A DNA stretch of 64,000 bases from Sphingomonas sp. Leaf32 (GTDB lineage Bacteria; Pseudomonadota; Alphaproteobacteria; Sphingomonadales; Sphingomonadaceae). A program made the translations under genes and the position numbers. The notes under the pieces were generated by a model. That model saw only the letters and a list, made by a program, of their open reading frames with translations. It made no database searches and was not told where the DNA came from. Shown piece after piece: positions 44,409-53,045 of the stretch; within the stretch, counting starts at the first letter, position 1, and each line of letters opens with the position of its first letter. Location of the stretch: positions 62,001 through 126,000 of the forward strand of contig NZ_LMLA01000014.1 in NCBI RefSeq assembly GCF_001421765.1, in the 5' to 3' direction.

Positions 44409-44963
44409 TCAGTTCTGCTTAGTGGAAGCTATATCGGCCTTCTCGGAGATGCGTTTAAGGTCTGACAACCACTTCGCGTTCGTCGTTTGCAGATCAGACG
44501 ATGAATAGAAAAGTGAGGATGGAAAGCCTGTCATGGTTTCGATCGTCCGCACCGATGTCTTGTTTGGGCCGAGCGGCTCGATCATCCAAACATGGATCGC
44601 CGTCAGTCCCATGGCATGACCAGTCCAGGCAATTCGTTTTTGTCCGTAAACCGCCGCGATCTGCGATTTGATACCAGTGCCATCAACAGTCCATGTGAAG
44701 GGCGTACCTGCAGCAAGCGCCCCGCCTAAATGACTGGCGCTCACTTCTGGCCGCCAAGACGACCAACGATCTATATCGGTAATAAATTTCCAGACCGTAT
44801 GAGACGGTGCAGATACTATGATCGATCCTTCCGATCTTATAGGCGCGTGTTCATCAACCCGATAAGTGGCTGCTCTTGCCGTCGCGTCTTGTTCAGACAC
44901 GCCACAGCCGCTCACCCCTACTGCGAGGAACAAGAGCGCAGAAAGCCGCCCAGCGATGTTCAT
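44409..44963 (-). CDS. SRPBCC-fold lipoprotein in a lower-GC islet
   Basis: A 184-residue protein. Lipobox LAVGVSGC predicts a lipid-modified Cys near residue 20, then a START/SRPBCC-like domain: IIVSAPSHTVWKFITDIDRWSSWRPEVS, GTPFTWTVDGTGIKSQIAAV, RIAWTGHAMGLTAIHVWM. Ligand unknown. ATG 44963 is used (upstream TTG 44969 also in frame). Base composition is visibly lower in G+C than the neighbours (many A/T third positions), suggesting recent acquisition. The 44170-44408 gap before it has no convincing gene. Confidence 0.8.
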   Translation of the reverse strand: MNIAGRLSALLFLAVGVSGCGVSEQDATARAATYRVDEHAPIRSEGSIIVSAPSHTVWKFITDIDRWSSWRPEVSASHLGGALAAGTPFTWTVDGTGIKSQIAAVYGQKRIAWTGHAMGLTAIHVWMIEPLGPNKTSVRTIETMTGFPSSLFYSSSDLQTTNAKWLSDLKRISEKADIASTKQN

Positions 44964-45067
44964 GGTCAATCATCTCGGACTGTTGGCGGTATAGCGCGTC
45001 ATACGTTTTCGCCCTGCGCCGGTCCATTCCCGATCCTCGATCCCTTTGGGGAAACCGCCCCCCCCAA

Positions 45068-46387
45068 TCAGCGCGCCGCCATCCGCCGCGCGAAATACAC
45101 CTCGACCGCGCGCTCCACGCTCTTCGCGATCGCGCGGCGTCCCTCGGCGGAATCGAGCCGCTGCGCATCGGCCTCGTTCGACAGATAGCCGGTTTCGAAC
45201 AGGATCGACGGCAGGTCGGGGGCTTTCAGCACCATCAGCGACGCCATGCGGTGATAATTGGGCTTGAGCGGGATGACACCGGTTGCCTCGCGTCCCAGCA
45301 ACCGCGCAAAACCGGCGGAGGCGTTCATCGTCTCACGCTGCGTCAGGTCGATCAGGATCGAGGAGATGTCGGCGCTCTGCCGGCCGAGATCGACGCCGGC
45401 CAGAATATCGGCCTTGTTCTCGCGTGCGGCGAGGCGTGCGGCCTCACGATCGGACGCGACTTCGGACAGCGTGTAGATGCTGGCACCGGTCGCCTGCGGA
45501 TTGTCGGCGCTGTCGCAATGGATCGAGATGAACAGGCTGGCCCCCAGCCGCCGGGCGATTGCATAGCGTTCCTGCAGCACCAGAAATTCGTCGCGGTCGC
45601 GGGTCAGCGCCACACGCACCCGCCCGCTCGCCAGCAGCGCGTCACGTACTGCGCGCGCGGTCTTCAGCGTCAAATCCTTTTCCTGCATCCCGCCATGGGG
45701 TGAGATGGCACCCGGATCATGCCCGCCATGGCCGGCATCGATCACCACCAGCGGCCGGTCGGCGTCACCCTCGATCCGGGGCAGTCGCTGACCCCGGCGG
45801 CGGCTGGGCACCGGGACCGACGCGGTGGCACGCTGCCGGGCGTCGACGATCATCGCCGCCGAGGACGATGCCGGCACGATCGCCGCCATCGCGACCTGCG
45901 GCTGAAACCGCATCCGTCCGGCGGTCGTGGCGCGCGCATAGCGTTCGGGCGCGACGCCGCTGAGCGTCAGGGTCAGGCGACGCCCATCGTCCGAAAATCG
46001 CCCGGCGGTGACCACCAGCGGCCGGTCGAGATCGAACACGATCCGGCTGCCCCTGTCGCGTGCGCCCTGCCGTACCGCGCGCACCGCGCCGCCCGATTCG
46101 CTGCGGCCGCCAGGGCGCACACCATCAAGGTCGACGACCAGTCGATCCGGCCCGCCCAGCACGAAGCTGGAGGCACTGTTGGCCGGGGAGTCGAGGCGGA
46201 TGGTGATGCGGTCCGAACCGACATCGACCGCGTCGATCGTCTGCGCGGTCACGGGAACGCCGAACCAGATCGACAGAAAGGCCAGCCAGGCACCCATCGG
46301 GGCGCTATGCCGTCCAATCGCGTTTTCGGTCCAGCGCAAATCCATGGACGTGGTGCCCGCTTCCCTTTTTTTCCGAAGCGATTTCAT
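45068..46387 (-). CDS. amiC: N-acetylmuramoyl-L-alanine amidase with AMIN domain
   Basis: A 439-residue envelope amidase. Signal peptide MGAWLAFLSIWFGVPVTAQ begins 30 residues in; the true start may be this Met (46297), the MDLRWTENAIG Met (46345), or ATG 46387, which has AGGAG close upstream. An AMIN targeting domain spans roughly 50-150 (IDAVDVGSDRITIRLD), a linker follows, and an Amidase_3 domain carries zinc ligands in VVIDAGHGGHDPG, FISIHCDSAD, and the catalytic Glu in LFETGYLSNEADAQRL. AmiC splits septal murein for cell separation and needs activator EnvC/NlpD-type partners. Confidence 0.9.
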   Translation of the reverse strand: MKSLRKKREAGTTSMDLRWTENAIGRHSAPMGAWLAFLSIWFGVPVTAQTIDAVDVGSDRITIRLDSPANSASSFVLGGPDRLVVDLDGVRPGGRSESGGAVRAVRQGARDRGSRIVFDLDRPLVVTAGRFSDDGRRLTLTLSGVAPERYARATTAGRMRFQPQVAMAAIVPASSSAAMIVDARQRATASVPVPSRRRGQRLPRIEGDADRPLVVIDAGHGGHDPGAISPHGGMQEKDLTLKTARAVRDALLASGRVRVALTRDRDEFLVLQERYAIARRLGASLFISIHCDSADNPQATGASIYTLSEVASDREAARLAARENKADILAGVDLGRQSADISSILIDLTQRETMNASAGFARLLGREATGVIPLKPNYHRMASLMVLKAPDLPSILFETGYLSNEADAQRLDSAEGRRAIAKSVERAVEVYFARRMAAR

Positions 46388-46814
46388 ATGCTCCTGCGGC
46401 TCAACCCGCGGTGAACCAGCACGCTGAATCCGGCTTTAACCATTTATTCGGACTTGCTTCGCTACCGAAACGATCCCGCCGACGCTGTTGCCGTTGGCGA
46501 AACCGGGTGCTACGCCCGCAATTACGTCGGTCCCGAACTTGGGTTCGGGGAAACCGACGCGACACCCCCAGAGCGCACCCGCTTTACGGGGTTTAACCAG
46601 GTTGATGTTCGCATGTGGCAAGTTCCGTCCCGTACCGCCTGTGCCGCTGTCGCGGCCGGCGTCGGGGCGACAATTGTCCGCCCGGAACTTTCCGGACTGC
46701 CCATGCCAGCAGACGCATATCCCAGCAATCGCGCGCAGGCACCGGGCATGGACCCCGCCGCGCGTTTTGGCGCGCCGACTGGCCACGCCGTCCCGCGCGC
46801 CCGGAGACACTATC
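46388..46814. promoter_or_regulatory. 427-bp divergent leader between amiC and rne
   Basis: No gene is supported here. It is the divergent promoter region and 5' leader of rne. A strong nested hairpin is at 46526-46558: GTCGGT / ACCGAC outer pairs and CCCGAAC / GTTCGGG inner pairs around a TTGG loop. A long rne leader recalls the structured 5' UTR through which E. coli RNase E limits its own mRNA, though the sequence is not related. SD ggaga lies before ATG 46815. Confidence 0.6.
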
Positions 46815-49535
46815 ATGACCACGCGGATGTTGATCGACGCACGCCACCGGGAGGAAACCCGGGTCGCCGTCGTCAAGGGTAACCGGATCGAGGAATTCGA
46901 TTTCGAATCGGCCGAGCGCAAGCAGCTCAAGGGCAATATCTATCTGGCCAAGGTGACGCGGGTCGAACCGTCGTTGCAGGCCGCGTTCGTCGATTACGGC
47001 GGCAATCGCCACGGCTTCCTCGCCTTCAGCGAAATCCATCCCGATTATTACCAGATTCCGAAGGAAGATCGCGACGCGCTGCTCGCCGAAGAGGCCGAAC
47101 ACGCCGCCGAGGAAGCCGCGCTGCGCGCCGGCGACCATGACGACGACCTCGATTACGACGATCATGACGAGGATGCCGAAGGCGGCGTCGAAGTCGTCGA
47201 ACCCGACGAGGAAGACGACGACCATCACGACGAAGAAGAAGGCGAAGCCCCGGCACGCCGTCCGCGCAAGGGTGGTGGCGACGATGCCGCCGTCGAGGCG
47301 CTGCGCCAGCGCCGGCTGAACCTGCGCCGCCGCTACAAGATCCAGGACGTGATCCGCCGGCGGCAGGTGCTGCTGGTGCAGGTCGTGAAGGAAGAGCGTG
47401 GCAACAAGGGCGCGGCGCTGACGACCTATCTGTCGCTTGCCGGCCGCTATTGCGTGCTGATGCCCAACACCGCGCATGGCGGCGGCATTTCGCGCAAGAT
47501 CAGCTCGGCCGCCGATCGCAAGCGGTTGAAGTCGATCATGGCCGAACTGACGCTGCCGGCGTCGATGGGCTGCATCGTCCGCACCGCCGGGCTGCAGCGC
47601 AGCCGGCAGGAGATCAAGCGCGACTTCGATTACCTTGCCCGGCTGTGGGACGGCATTCGCGAACAGACGCTGACGTCGTCGGCCCCGGCACTGGTCTATG
47701 GCGACAGCGATCTGGTGAAGCGCGCGATCCGCGACATCTACAACAAGGATGTCGACGAGGTGATCGTCGAGGGCGAGGACGGCTTCCGCCACGCCAAGGA
47801 ATATATGCGGCTGCTGATGCCTGCGCACGCCCGCCGGGTGAAGCAATATGCCGACGCGGTGCCGCTGTTCCAGCGCGCGCATGTCGAGGATCAGCTGGCC
47901 GCGATGTACAATCCGGTCGTGCAGCTGAAATCGGGCGGCTATCTGGTCATCAACCCGACCGAGGCGTTGGTGTCGATCGACATCAACTCCGGCCGGTCGA
48001 CCCGCGAACATAATATCGAGCAGACCGCGACCGCGACCAACCTCGAAGCCGCGCAGGAAATCGCGCGCCAGCTGCGCCTGCGCGACATGGCCGGCCTGGT
48101 CGTGATCGACTTCATCGACATGGACCATGGCTCGAACGTCCGTAAGGTCGAGAAGGCGATGAAGGAGGCGTTGAAGAACGATCGCGCCCGCATCCAGGTC
48201 GGCCGCATCAGCGCGTTCGGCCTGATGGAAATGAGCCGTCAGCGGCTGCGTACCGGCGTGCTGGAGGCATCGACCCGCCAGTGTCCGCATTGCGAGGGCA
48301 CGGGCCTTGTCCGCACCGCATCATCGGCGGGCCTGTCGGCGCTGCGCCTGATCGAGGACGAGGCCGCGCGCGGTCGCGGCTCGCTGATTGTGTTGCGCGC
48401 CAGCCAGGAGGCGGCGTTCTACGTCCTCAACAAGAAGCGCGCCGACATCGCCGAGGTCGAGGACCGCTACGGCGTGACCGTCGAAATCGTGCCCGATGCC
48501 GAGATCGAAGGCGCGCGGATGGCGGTCGAGGCATCGGGTCCGCCGCCGGCGCATCCGCCCAAGATCGAGCCGCTGGTCGTCGTCGATGACGAAGACGACG
48601 CCTATGACGAGATCGAGGACGACATCGACGACGAGGTCGAGGAGGAAGCGGTCGAGGAAGTCGCGCGCACTCCGCGTGGTGACGACGAAGGCGAAGGGCG
48701 TGGCAAGCGCCGCCGTCGCCGTCGTGGCCGTCGCGGTCGCAATCGGGAAGAAGGCGATGCCGGCGACGATGCCGACACCGCCGAAGATTCGGACGATAGC
48801 GAAGGCGAAGGCGACTCCGGTGAGGACGAGGCGGACGCCGAGGCTTCGACCGATGCCCCAACCGCCGACACCGAGCAGGGCGACGAAGGCAACAAGCGCA
48901 AGCGTCGTCGGCGCGGTCGTCGTGGCGGTCGTCGTGGCGAGGGTTCGTTCGATGCCGCCGATGGCGCCGGTGCGGTTGCCGACCTGCCTCCCGAAGACGA
49001 TGCGACCGACGCGGTCGTGGACGCACCGGCCGCCGCCGAACCGGTTGCCGAACCCGCGGTCGCCGAGGCGGCCCCCGCTCCTGCCCCCAAGCGCACCCGC
49101 CGTCGTCCGAGCGCGCGTGCCAAGGTCGAGGCGGTAGCCGAAGCGGCCCCGGCCGAATCGGTGACCGTCGACGCCAGTGACGCGGCACCGATCGTCACGC
49201 CCGAACCGGTCGAAACGCCGACGGTAGAGGTCGAGCCGGCGGCGGAAGCGCCCAAGCCGAAGCGCACCCGCAAGCGCAAGGCCGATATCGCGTTGGTCGT
49301 AGAGGCCGAAGCAGAAGCCCCCGCTCCGGTCGAAGCAGAAGCCGCGCCCAAGAAGCGCCGGGCGCCCCGCCGCAAGGCTGCGGCACCGGTAGAAGCGCCG
49401 GCGGAAGAGGCTGCGCCGGTGGTGGAAGCCACCCCGGTCGAGGCGGAAACGCCGGACGCACCGACGGAAGAGACGGCGGCCGATGGTTCGGCGTCGCCGC
49501 GCCGTGGCTGGTGGCAGCGCACCTTCGGCAACTGA
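46815..49535 (+). CDS. rne: Ribonuclease E
   Basis: A 906-residue endoribonuclease of the degradosome. The N-terminal catalytic part has an S1 region (NIYLAKVTRVEPSLQAAFVDYGG) broken by an acidic insertion at about 83-178 (GDHDDDLDYDDHDEDAEGG and following). Catalytic Asp residues are in VSIDINSGRST (D389) and VVIDFIDM (D432/D435); the zinc-link cysteines C490 and C493 lie in RQCPHCEG. The C-terminal 350 residues are disordered: acidic, Arg-rich (KRRRRRRGRRG) and Ala/Pro/Glu repeats, as for degradosome scaffolds. ATG 46815 is chosen; longer frames are not family-like. Confidence 0.95.
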   Translation: MTTRMLIDARHREETRVAVVKGNRIEEFDFESAERKQLKGNIYLAKVTRVEPSLQAAFVDYGGNRHGFLAFSEIHPDYYQIPKEDRDALLAEEAEHAAEEAALRAGDHDDDLDYDDHDEDAEGGVEVVEPDEEDDDHHDEEEGEAPARRPRKGGGDDAAVEALRQRRLNLRRRYKIQDVIRRRQVLLVQVVKEERGNKGAALTTYLSLAGRYCVLMPNTAHGGGISRKISSAADRKRLKSIMAELTLPASMGCIVRTAGLQRSRQEIKRDFDYLARLWDGIREQTLTSSAPALVYGDSDLVKRAIRDIYNKDVDEVIVEGEDGFRHAKEYMRLLMPAHARRVKQYADAVPLFQRAHVEDQLAAMYNPVVQLKSGGYLVINPTEALVSIDINSGRSTREHNIEQTATATNLEAAQEIARQLRLRDMAGLVVIDFIDMDHGSNVRKVEKAMKEALKNDRARIQVGRISAFGLMEMSRQRLRTGVLEASTRQCPHCEGTGLVRTASSAGLSALRLIEDEAARGRGSLIVLRASQEAAFYVLNKKRADIAEVEDRYGVTVEIVPDAEIEGARMAVEASGPPPAHPPKIEPLVVVDDEDDAYDEIEDDIDDEVEEEAVEEVARTPRGDDEGEGRGKRRRRRRGRRGRNREEGDAGDDADTAEDSDDSEGEGDSGEDEADAEASTDAPTADTEQGDEGNKRKRRRRGRRGGRRGEGSFDAADGAGAVADLPPEDDATDAVVDAPAAAEPVAEPAVAEAAPAPAPKRTRRRPSARAKVEAVAEAAPAESVTVDASDAAPIVTPEPVETPTVEVEPAAEAPKPKRTRKRKADIALVVEAEAEAPAPVEAEAAPKKRRAPRRKAAAPVEAPAEEAAPVVEATPVEAETPDAPTEETAADGSASPRRGWWQRTFGN

Positions 49536-49554
49536 TCGTAGGGGCCTGACGAAA

Positions 49555-49590
49555 AGGGGGCGGCATCCGGACCGGGTGCCGCCCCTTTTT
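49555..49590. terminator. Strong bidirectional terminator after rne
   Basis: Stem of about 14 bp (GGGGCGGCATCCGG facing CCGGGTGCCGCCCC) with flanking A-run and TTTTT on both strands. It ends rne (stop 49535) and the minus-strand kinase gene (stop 49595). Confidence 0.93.
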
Positions 49591-49594
49591 GCGT

Positions 49595-50959
49595 TTATGC
49601 GGGCGGCGGGGCGGGATCCTCGCGGACCAGGGCCGAACGGCTGAGATCGATCCGGACCGCCAGTCCATCGGACCGCCAGTCACGACGGATGCTACCGGCC
49701 AGCTGCTGTTCGATACTGAGCGAGGCCAGCCGGGTCCCGAAGCCGGTCGCCTGCGGCTCCCCCGGGATCGTCGGGCCACCCGATTCCCGCCAGTCGATCC
49801 GCAGCGCATCGCCCTGCAGGGACGTGCGAATATCCACCCGCCCCTCCGGCGCCGACAGGCCGCCATATTTGGCGGCGTTGGTCGCCAGTTCGTGGAAGAT
49901 CAGCGCGACCGGCGTCGCCCCGCGATCGTCAATCGGCACGTCGTCGCCCTCGATCCCCCACTGCTCGGTGCCGTAGGGCGACAGCAGCTCGCGCAGGACA
50001 TGGTGCAGCGTCGCCTCCCCGATCAGCGGGCGTGATAGGTCGCTATGCGGCCGGGCAAGGTCATGGGCCGCGCCCAGCGCCGCGATCCGCCGCGCTAGAT
50101 CGTCGGCGAAGTCGCGGACCGCCGGCATCCGCCGCGCCGACATCCGCACCAGCCCGCTGATGATCGCGAAGATATTCTTGATCCGGTGGCTCAGCTCACG
50201 GCTCAATATGTCGTTCTGTTCGGCGGCGCGCTTGGCGGAATCGATGTCGGTGCAGGTGCCGATCCAGCGGACGATCGCTCCATCGGCGTCGCGCACCGGC
50301 AGCGCACGGCCCAGCACCCAGCGATAGGCGCCGCTGCGATGGCGCAGGCGGTATTCGATCTCGTAATCTTCGCCGGTGGTCAGGCTGTGCCGCCAGCGCG
50401 TCCAGGCGCGATCCTGGTCGTCGGGATGGAACATGCCGTTCCACCCTTTCCCATCGGTCGATCCCTCCGGCATACCGGTGAAACGATACCATTGCGCATT
50501 GTAGAAATCGTGATGCCCGTCCGGCCGGGTCGCCCACACCATCTGCGGCATGGCGTTGGTCAGCGTGTCGAGCTCGGCACGGGTCGCGGCGCGGGCCGTT
50601 TCGGCCTGGCGGCGCGATTCTTCGGCCGAAGCGACGCCGATCCAGCGTCCCGCGCCGTCCGGCCGCACTCGGAAGTCGATCGGTCCCTCGATATGCCCGG
50701 CGACAGGCGACAGTGACAGGGCGAACGGCCCGCCGGCCGCCACGCCATCGCTCCATGCCCGCCGCGCCGCATCGCGGCTCGCCCCGTCGTCGCAGCCATT
50801 CCACAGATCACGTCCGGTGGTATCGCCGAAATCGGCCTGCCAACGGCGGTTGCTCCATAGCAATCGTCCGTCGTCGGTGGCGACCCAGGTCAGTATCGGC
50901 ATCGTATCGGCAATATCGTGCCAGATCGTCGATGTCGGATCGATGGTATCGGCTGTCAT
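49595..50959 (-). CDS. HWE-family sensor histidine kinase with two PAS domains
   Basis: A 454-residue cytoplasmic kinase. Two PAS domains: about 15-110 (ILTWVATDDGRLLWSNRRWQ) and about 130-245 (MVWATRPDGHHDFYNAQWYRFTG ... RHRSGAYRWVLGRALPV). The HWE/HisKA_2 phospho-acceptor is H258 in SRELSHRIKNIF, ATP-binding residues are in FHELATNAAKYGGLS and GFGTRLASLSIEQQL. No transmembrane helix is seen, so it senses an intracellular or light-type cue. ATG 50959 is used. No response regulator is adjacent; the receiver at 56065 is the nearest. Confidence 0.9.
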   Translation of the reverse strand: MTADTIDPTSTIWHDIADTMPILTWVATDDGRLLWSNRRWQADFGDTTGRDLWNGCDDGASRDAARRAWSDGVAAGGPFALSLSPVAGHIEGPIDFRVRPDGAGRWIGVASAEESRRQAETARAATRAELDTLTNAMPQMVWATRPDGHHDFYNAQWYRFTGMPEGSTDGKGWNGMFHPDDQDRAWTRWRHSLTTGEDYEIEYRLRHRSGAYRWVLGRALPVRDADGAIVRWIGTCTDIDSAKRAAEQNDILSRELSHRIKNIFAIISGLVRMSARRMPAVRDFADDLARRIAALGAAHDLARPHSDLSRPLIGEATLHHVLRELLSPYGTEQWGIEGDDVPIDDRGATPVALIFHELATNAAKYGGLSAPEGRVDIRTSLQGDALRIDWRESGGPTIPGEPQATGFGTRLASLSIEQQLAGSIRRDWRSDGLAVRIDLSRSALVREDPAPPPA

Positions 50960-51116
50960 GTTCACATCATTTGTCCAAGGTCGACCTGCCCGGATCGGGC
51001 AATGTCGCTGCACCGAAAATATTCACCGCTCAGCGCGTGTGACCTGCACGGGACTAAAACCACATCGTCCGAACCATGCACACGATCGGGGATAAACAAT
51101 TCGTATGCCATCAGCG

Positions 51117-51153
51117 AAAATCGACGATTTTTCGCAATAATGCTATCGATTTT
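51117..51153 (+). promoter_or_regulatory. AT-rich inverted repeat upstream of mucR
   Basis: AAAATCGA (51117-51124) and TCGATTTT (51146-51153) are exact inverted half-sites 73 bp before the mucR ATG, within a clearly AT-rich stretch (51109-51165). MucR/Ros proteins are known to bind AT-rich sites with poor consensus and to repress their own genes, so autoregulation is plausible. Confidence 0.45.
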
Positions 51154-51225
51154 AAGATTATCCTCCGTAGAGCCATTGACCTGACCCCGGGCACGTAGCA
51201 TTTCGCCGCCATTGAGGAGATCTCC

Positions 51226-51735
51226 ATGACCGAAGACAGTTCCGAACTCAACGCGATCGAACTGGCCACCGAACTTACCATCGCCTGGTTGAACAACGGC
51301 AACAACCGCGTCGCAGCAGAGGATGTTCCGGCATTCCTGCAGACGATGCACGCCACCGTTCTGGGCCTTGCGTCGGGCACGTCGGAGCCGGAGGAATCCG
51401 CGCCGCAGCAGGAACATGTGGCCGCCGTGTCGGTGCGCAAGTCGCTGGCGTCGAAGGATCACATCATTTCAATGATCGACGGCAAGTCGTACAAGACGCT
51501 GCGCCGTCACCTTGCCGGCCACGGCCTGACCCCGGAAACCTATCGCGAGCGCTATGGCCTGCGCCCCGATTATCCGATGGTCGCCGAAACCTATTCGCAG
51601 AGCCGTCGCGACATGGCGAAGCGCATCGGTCTGGGCCGCAAGGCGCGCACGACCACCGAGGGCGGCGACACCGCCGTGGCCGAAGCGGGTGATGCCCCGC
51701 GCCGTCGCGGCCGCAAGCCGAAGGCCGCCGAATAA
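51226..51735 (+). CDS. mucR: MucR/Ros-family regulator lacking zinc cysteines
   Basis: A 169-residue regulator. The family core is DGKSYKTLRRHLAGHGLTPETYRERYGLRPDYPMVAETYS; the last part gives the His pair of the zinc finger. The two cysteines that start the classical finger are replaced: where rhizobial MucR reads CLEDGK, this reads SMIDGK. Such Cys-less members are known to bind DNA without zinc. The C-terminus is basic (RRRGRKPKAAE). MucR proteins are H-NS-like regulators of exopolysaccharide and cell cycle genes. SD gaggag is clear. An intrinsic terminator follows. Confidence 0.9.
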   Translation: MTEDSSELNAIELATELTIAWLNNGNNRVAAEDVPAFLQTMHATVLGLASGTSEPEESAPQQEHVAAVSVRKSLASKDHIISMIDGKSYKTLRRHLAGHGLTPETYRERYGLRPDYPMVAETYSQSRRDMAKRIGLGRKARTTTEGGDTAVAEAGDAPRRRGRKPKAAE

Positions 51736-51740
51736 GCGAA

Positions 51741-51769
51741 AAGGGGCGGCCGATCGGTCGCCCCTTTTT
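51741..51769 (+). terminator. Intrinsic terminator of mucR
   Basis: GGGGCGGCCGATCGGTCGCCCC stem-loop with a five-T tail, 6 bp after the mucR stop. Upstream A-run makes it potentially bidirectional with hisZ (stop 51773). Confidence 0.9.
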
Positions 51770-51772
51770 GGT

Positions 51773-52876
51773 TCAGGCGATCGCCCGTGTGTGGTCGCCG
51801 TCCCACACATGGGTGCAGAGTTGTGCCTGCGGCGTGTCGCCTGCGGCCAGTGCCGCCACCGTGACCCAGCCCTCGCCCCGCAGCCGCGCCGCCGTCGCGG
51901 GCGCTGTTCCGAGCGGCAGGAACAGCCGCTGCCGGTCCTCGCCGCCCAGCCCCGCATCGAGCAGCGCATCGGCATAGAGCGAGAAACCGACGGCGGCTTC
52001 CTCCTGCCCATCGGCGTGGCAGACGGTATAGCTCCCGCCGCGCCCGACCTCGCCCAGCACGCCGCGGGCGAAGAGCGAGAAGCCGAGCCAGCTCTGATAT
52101 TCGAAGCCGTGCCGCTCGGTCGGGTCGAGCGTCACGTCGACATCGGTGGGCAGGGTCGCGACCACCGCCTCGATCGCGTCGAGCCGCGACGCCAGCCGTC
52201 CGGCGGCATCGGTCGCGCGCAGCCGGGCAAGCGCGGTGGCGAACGGTCCGGCGGCCTCGACCAGCGGCAGATAGGCGGGGTCGATCGCGGCGACGCGACC
52301 GGCATCCTTGGCATCCAGCGCGGCGATCAGCGCGTCATGCTGCGGCCCCGGCGGATCGCCGGCCAGCGTTGCGACCAGATCGGGCAGGGTGAAGTCGATC
52401 GAGATGCCGCGCACCCCCGCCGCCCGCAGCGATTCGACCGCGACGGTCACGATCTCGGTCGCAGCCGCCACGCTGTCGAGCCCGATCAGTTCCGCACCGA
52501 TCTGGCGCAGCGCGCGGCGGGGACGAAGTTCGCTCGCGCGCAGTTTCAGCACCGGCCCGGCATAGGACAGGCGCACCGGGCGCGGGTGATGCCCCATGCG
52601 CGTCGCGGCGATCCGCGCGACCTGTGCGGTGATGTCGGGCCGGATCGCCAGCGTGCGCTGGCTGACCGGATCGACGAAGCGCACCGCATCGGTCGCCGCC
52701 GTCCCCTTCAACCGCCCGGCCAGCCCCGCCTCGAACTCGGCGAGCGGCGGGTCGACCTGCTCATAGCCATAGCCATGGGCCACGCCCAGCACCGCCCCTT
52801 CGAAACGGCGCAGGCCGTCGGCGGCGGGGGGCAGGCGGTCGTGAAACCCTTCGGGGAGGAGGCCGGTATCGTGCAT
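51773..52876 (-). CDS. hisZ: ATP phosphoribosyltransferase regulatory subunit
   Basis: A 367-residue HisRS-like protein that regulates short-form HisG, the first enzyme of histidine synthesis. The family start is MHDTGLLPEGFHDRLPPAADGLRRFEG; VDPVSQRTLAIRPDITAQVARIAATRM and VRLSYAGPVLKLR follow, and a late motif is GRGGSYTVCHADGQEEAAVGFSLYADALLDAG. It lacks the tRNA-synthetase activity motifs in the C-terminal part. ATG 52876 is chosen; hisG is not in the window, which is unusual as hisZ and hisG are often adjacent. Confidence 0.88.
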   Translation of the reverse strand: MHDTGLLPEGFHDRLPPAADGLRRFEGAVLGVAHGYGYEQVDPPLAEFEAGLAGRLKGTAATDAVRFVDPVSQRTLAIRPDITAQVARIAATRMGHHPRPVRLSYAGPVLKLRASELRPRRALRQIGAELIGLDSVAAATEIVTVAVESLRAAGVRGISIDFTLPDLVATLAGDPPGPQHDALIAALDAKDAGRVAAIDPAYLPLVEAAGPFATALARLRATDAAGRLASRLDAIEAVVATLPTDVDVTLDPTERHGFEYQSWLGFSLFARGVLGEVGRGGSYTVCHADGQEEAAVGFSLYADALLDAGLGGEDRQRLFLPLGTAPATAARLRGEGWVTVAALAAGDTPQAQLCTHVWDGDHTRAIA

Positions 52877-52935
52877 GGGATTTTCCCTAGCGTGAGTTGG
52901 CTGGCGGTGGAACCGGGGACGGAACGCCCGATACG

Positions 52936-52964
52936 CGTCACCCTCGATCAAGTCCGGGGTGACG
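52936..52964. repeat. REP-like palindrome upstream of hisZ
   Basis: CGTCACCCTCGATCAAGTCC followed by GGGGTGACG; imperfect palindrome of the dispersed family, between serA and hisZ. Confidence 0.6.
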
Positions 52965-52995
52965 TTGTGGCGAATGCTGTCTTCCCAACGCAAGA

Positions 52996-53023
52996 CGGGC
53001 TGCCGGATCGCTCCGACAGCCCG
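52996..53023 (-). terminator. Hairpin downstream of serA
   Basis: Twelve-base arms CGGGCTGCCGGA (52996-53007) and TCCGACAGCCCG (53012-53023) with one mismatch and a 4-base loop, 22 bp past the serA stop. Only a partial T-tract (TCTTG) follows on the minus strand. Confidence 0.6.
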
Positions 53024-53045
53024 CCCGCTCACAGCAACAGACCGA

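Noticed and set aside
44283..44465. 60-codon plus-strand frame in the lower-GC islet
   Set aside because: No SD, no hydrophobic or domain signal, overlaps the SRPBCC gene end.
46488..46814. Extended N-terminus of RNase E
   Set aside because: The 109 extra residues are unlike any RNase E; the ATG at 46815 begins the conserved TTRMLIDARHREETR and has an SD.
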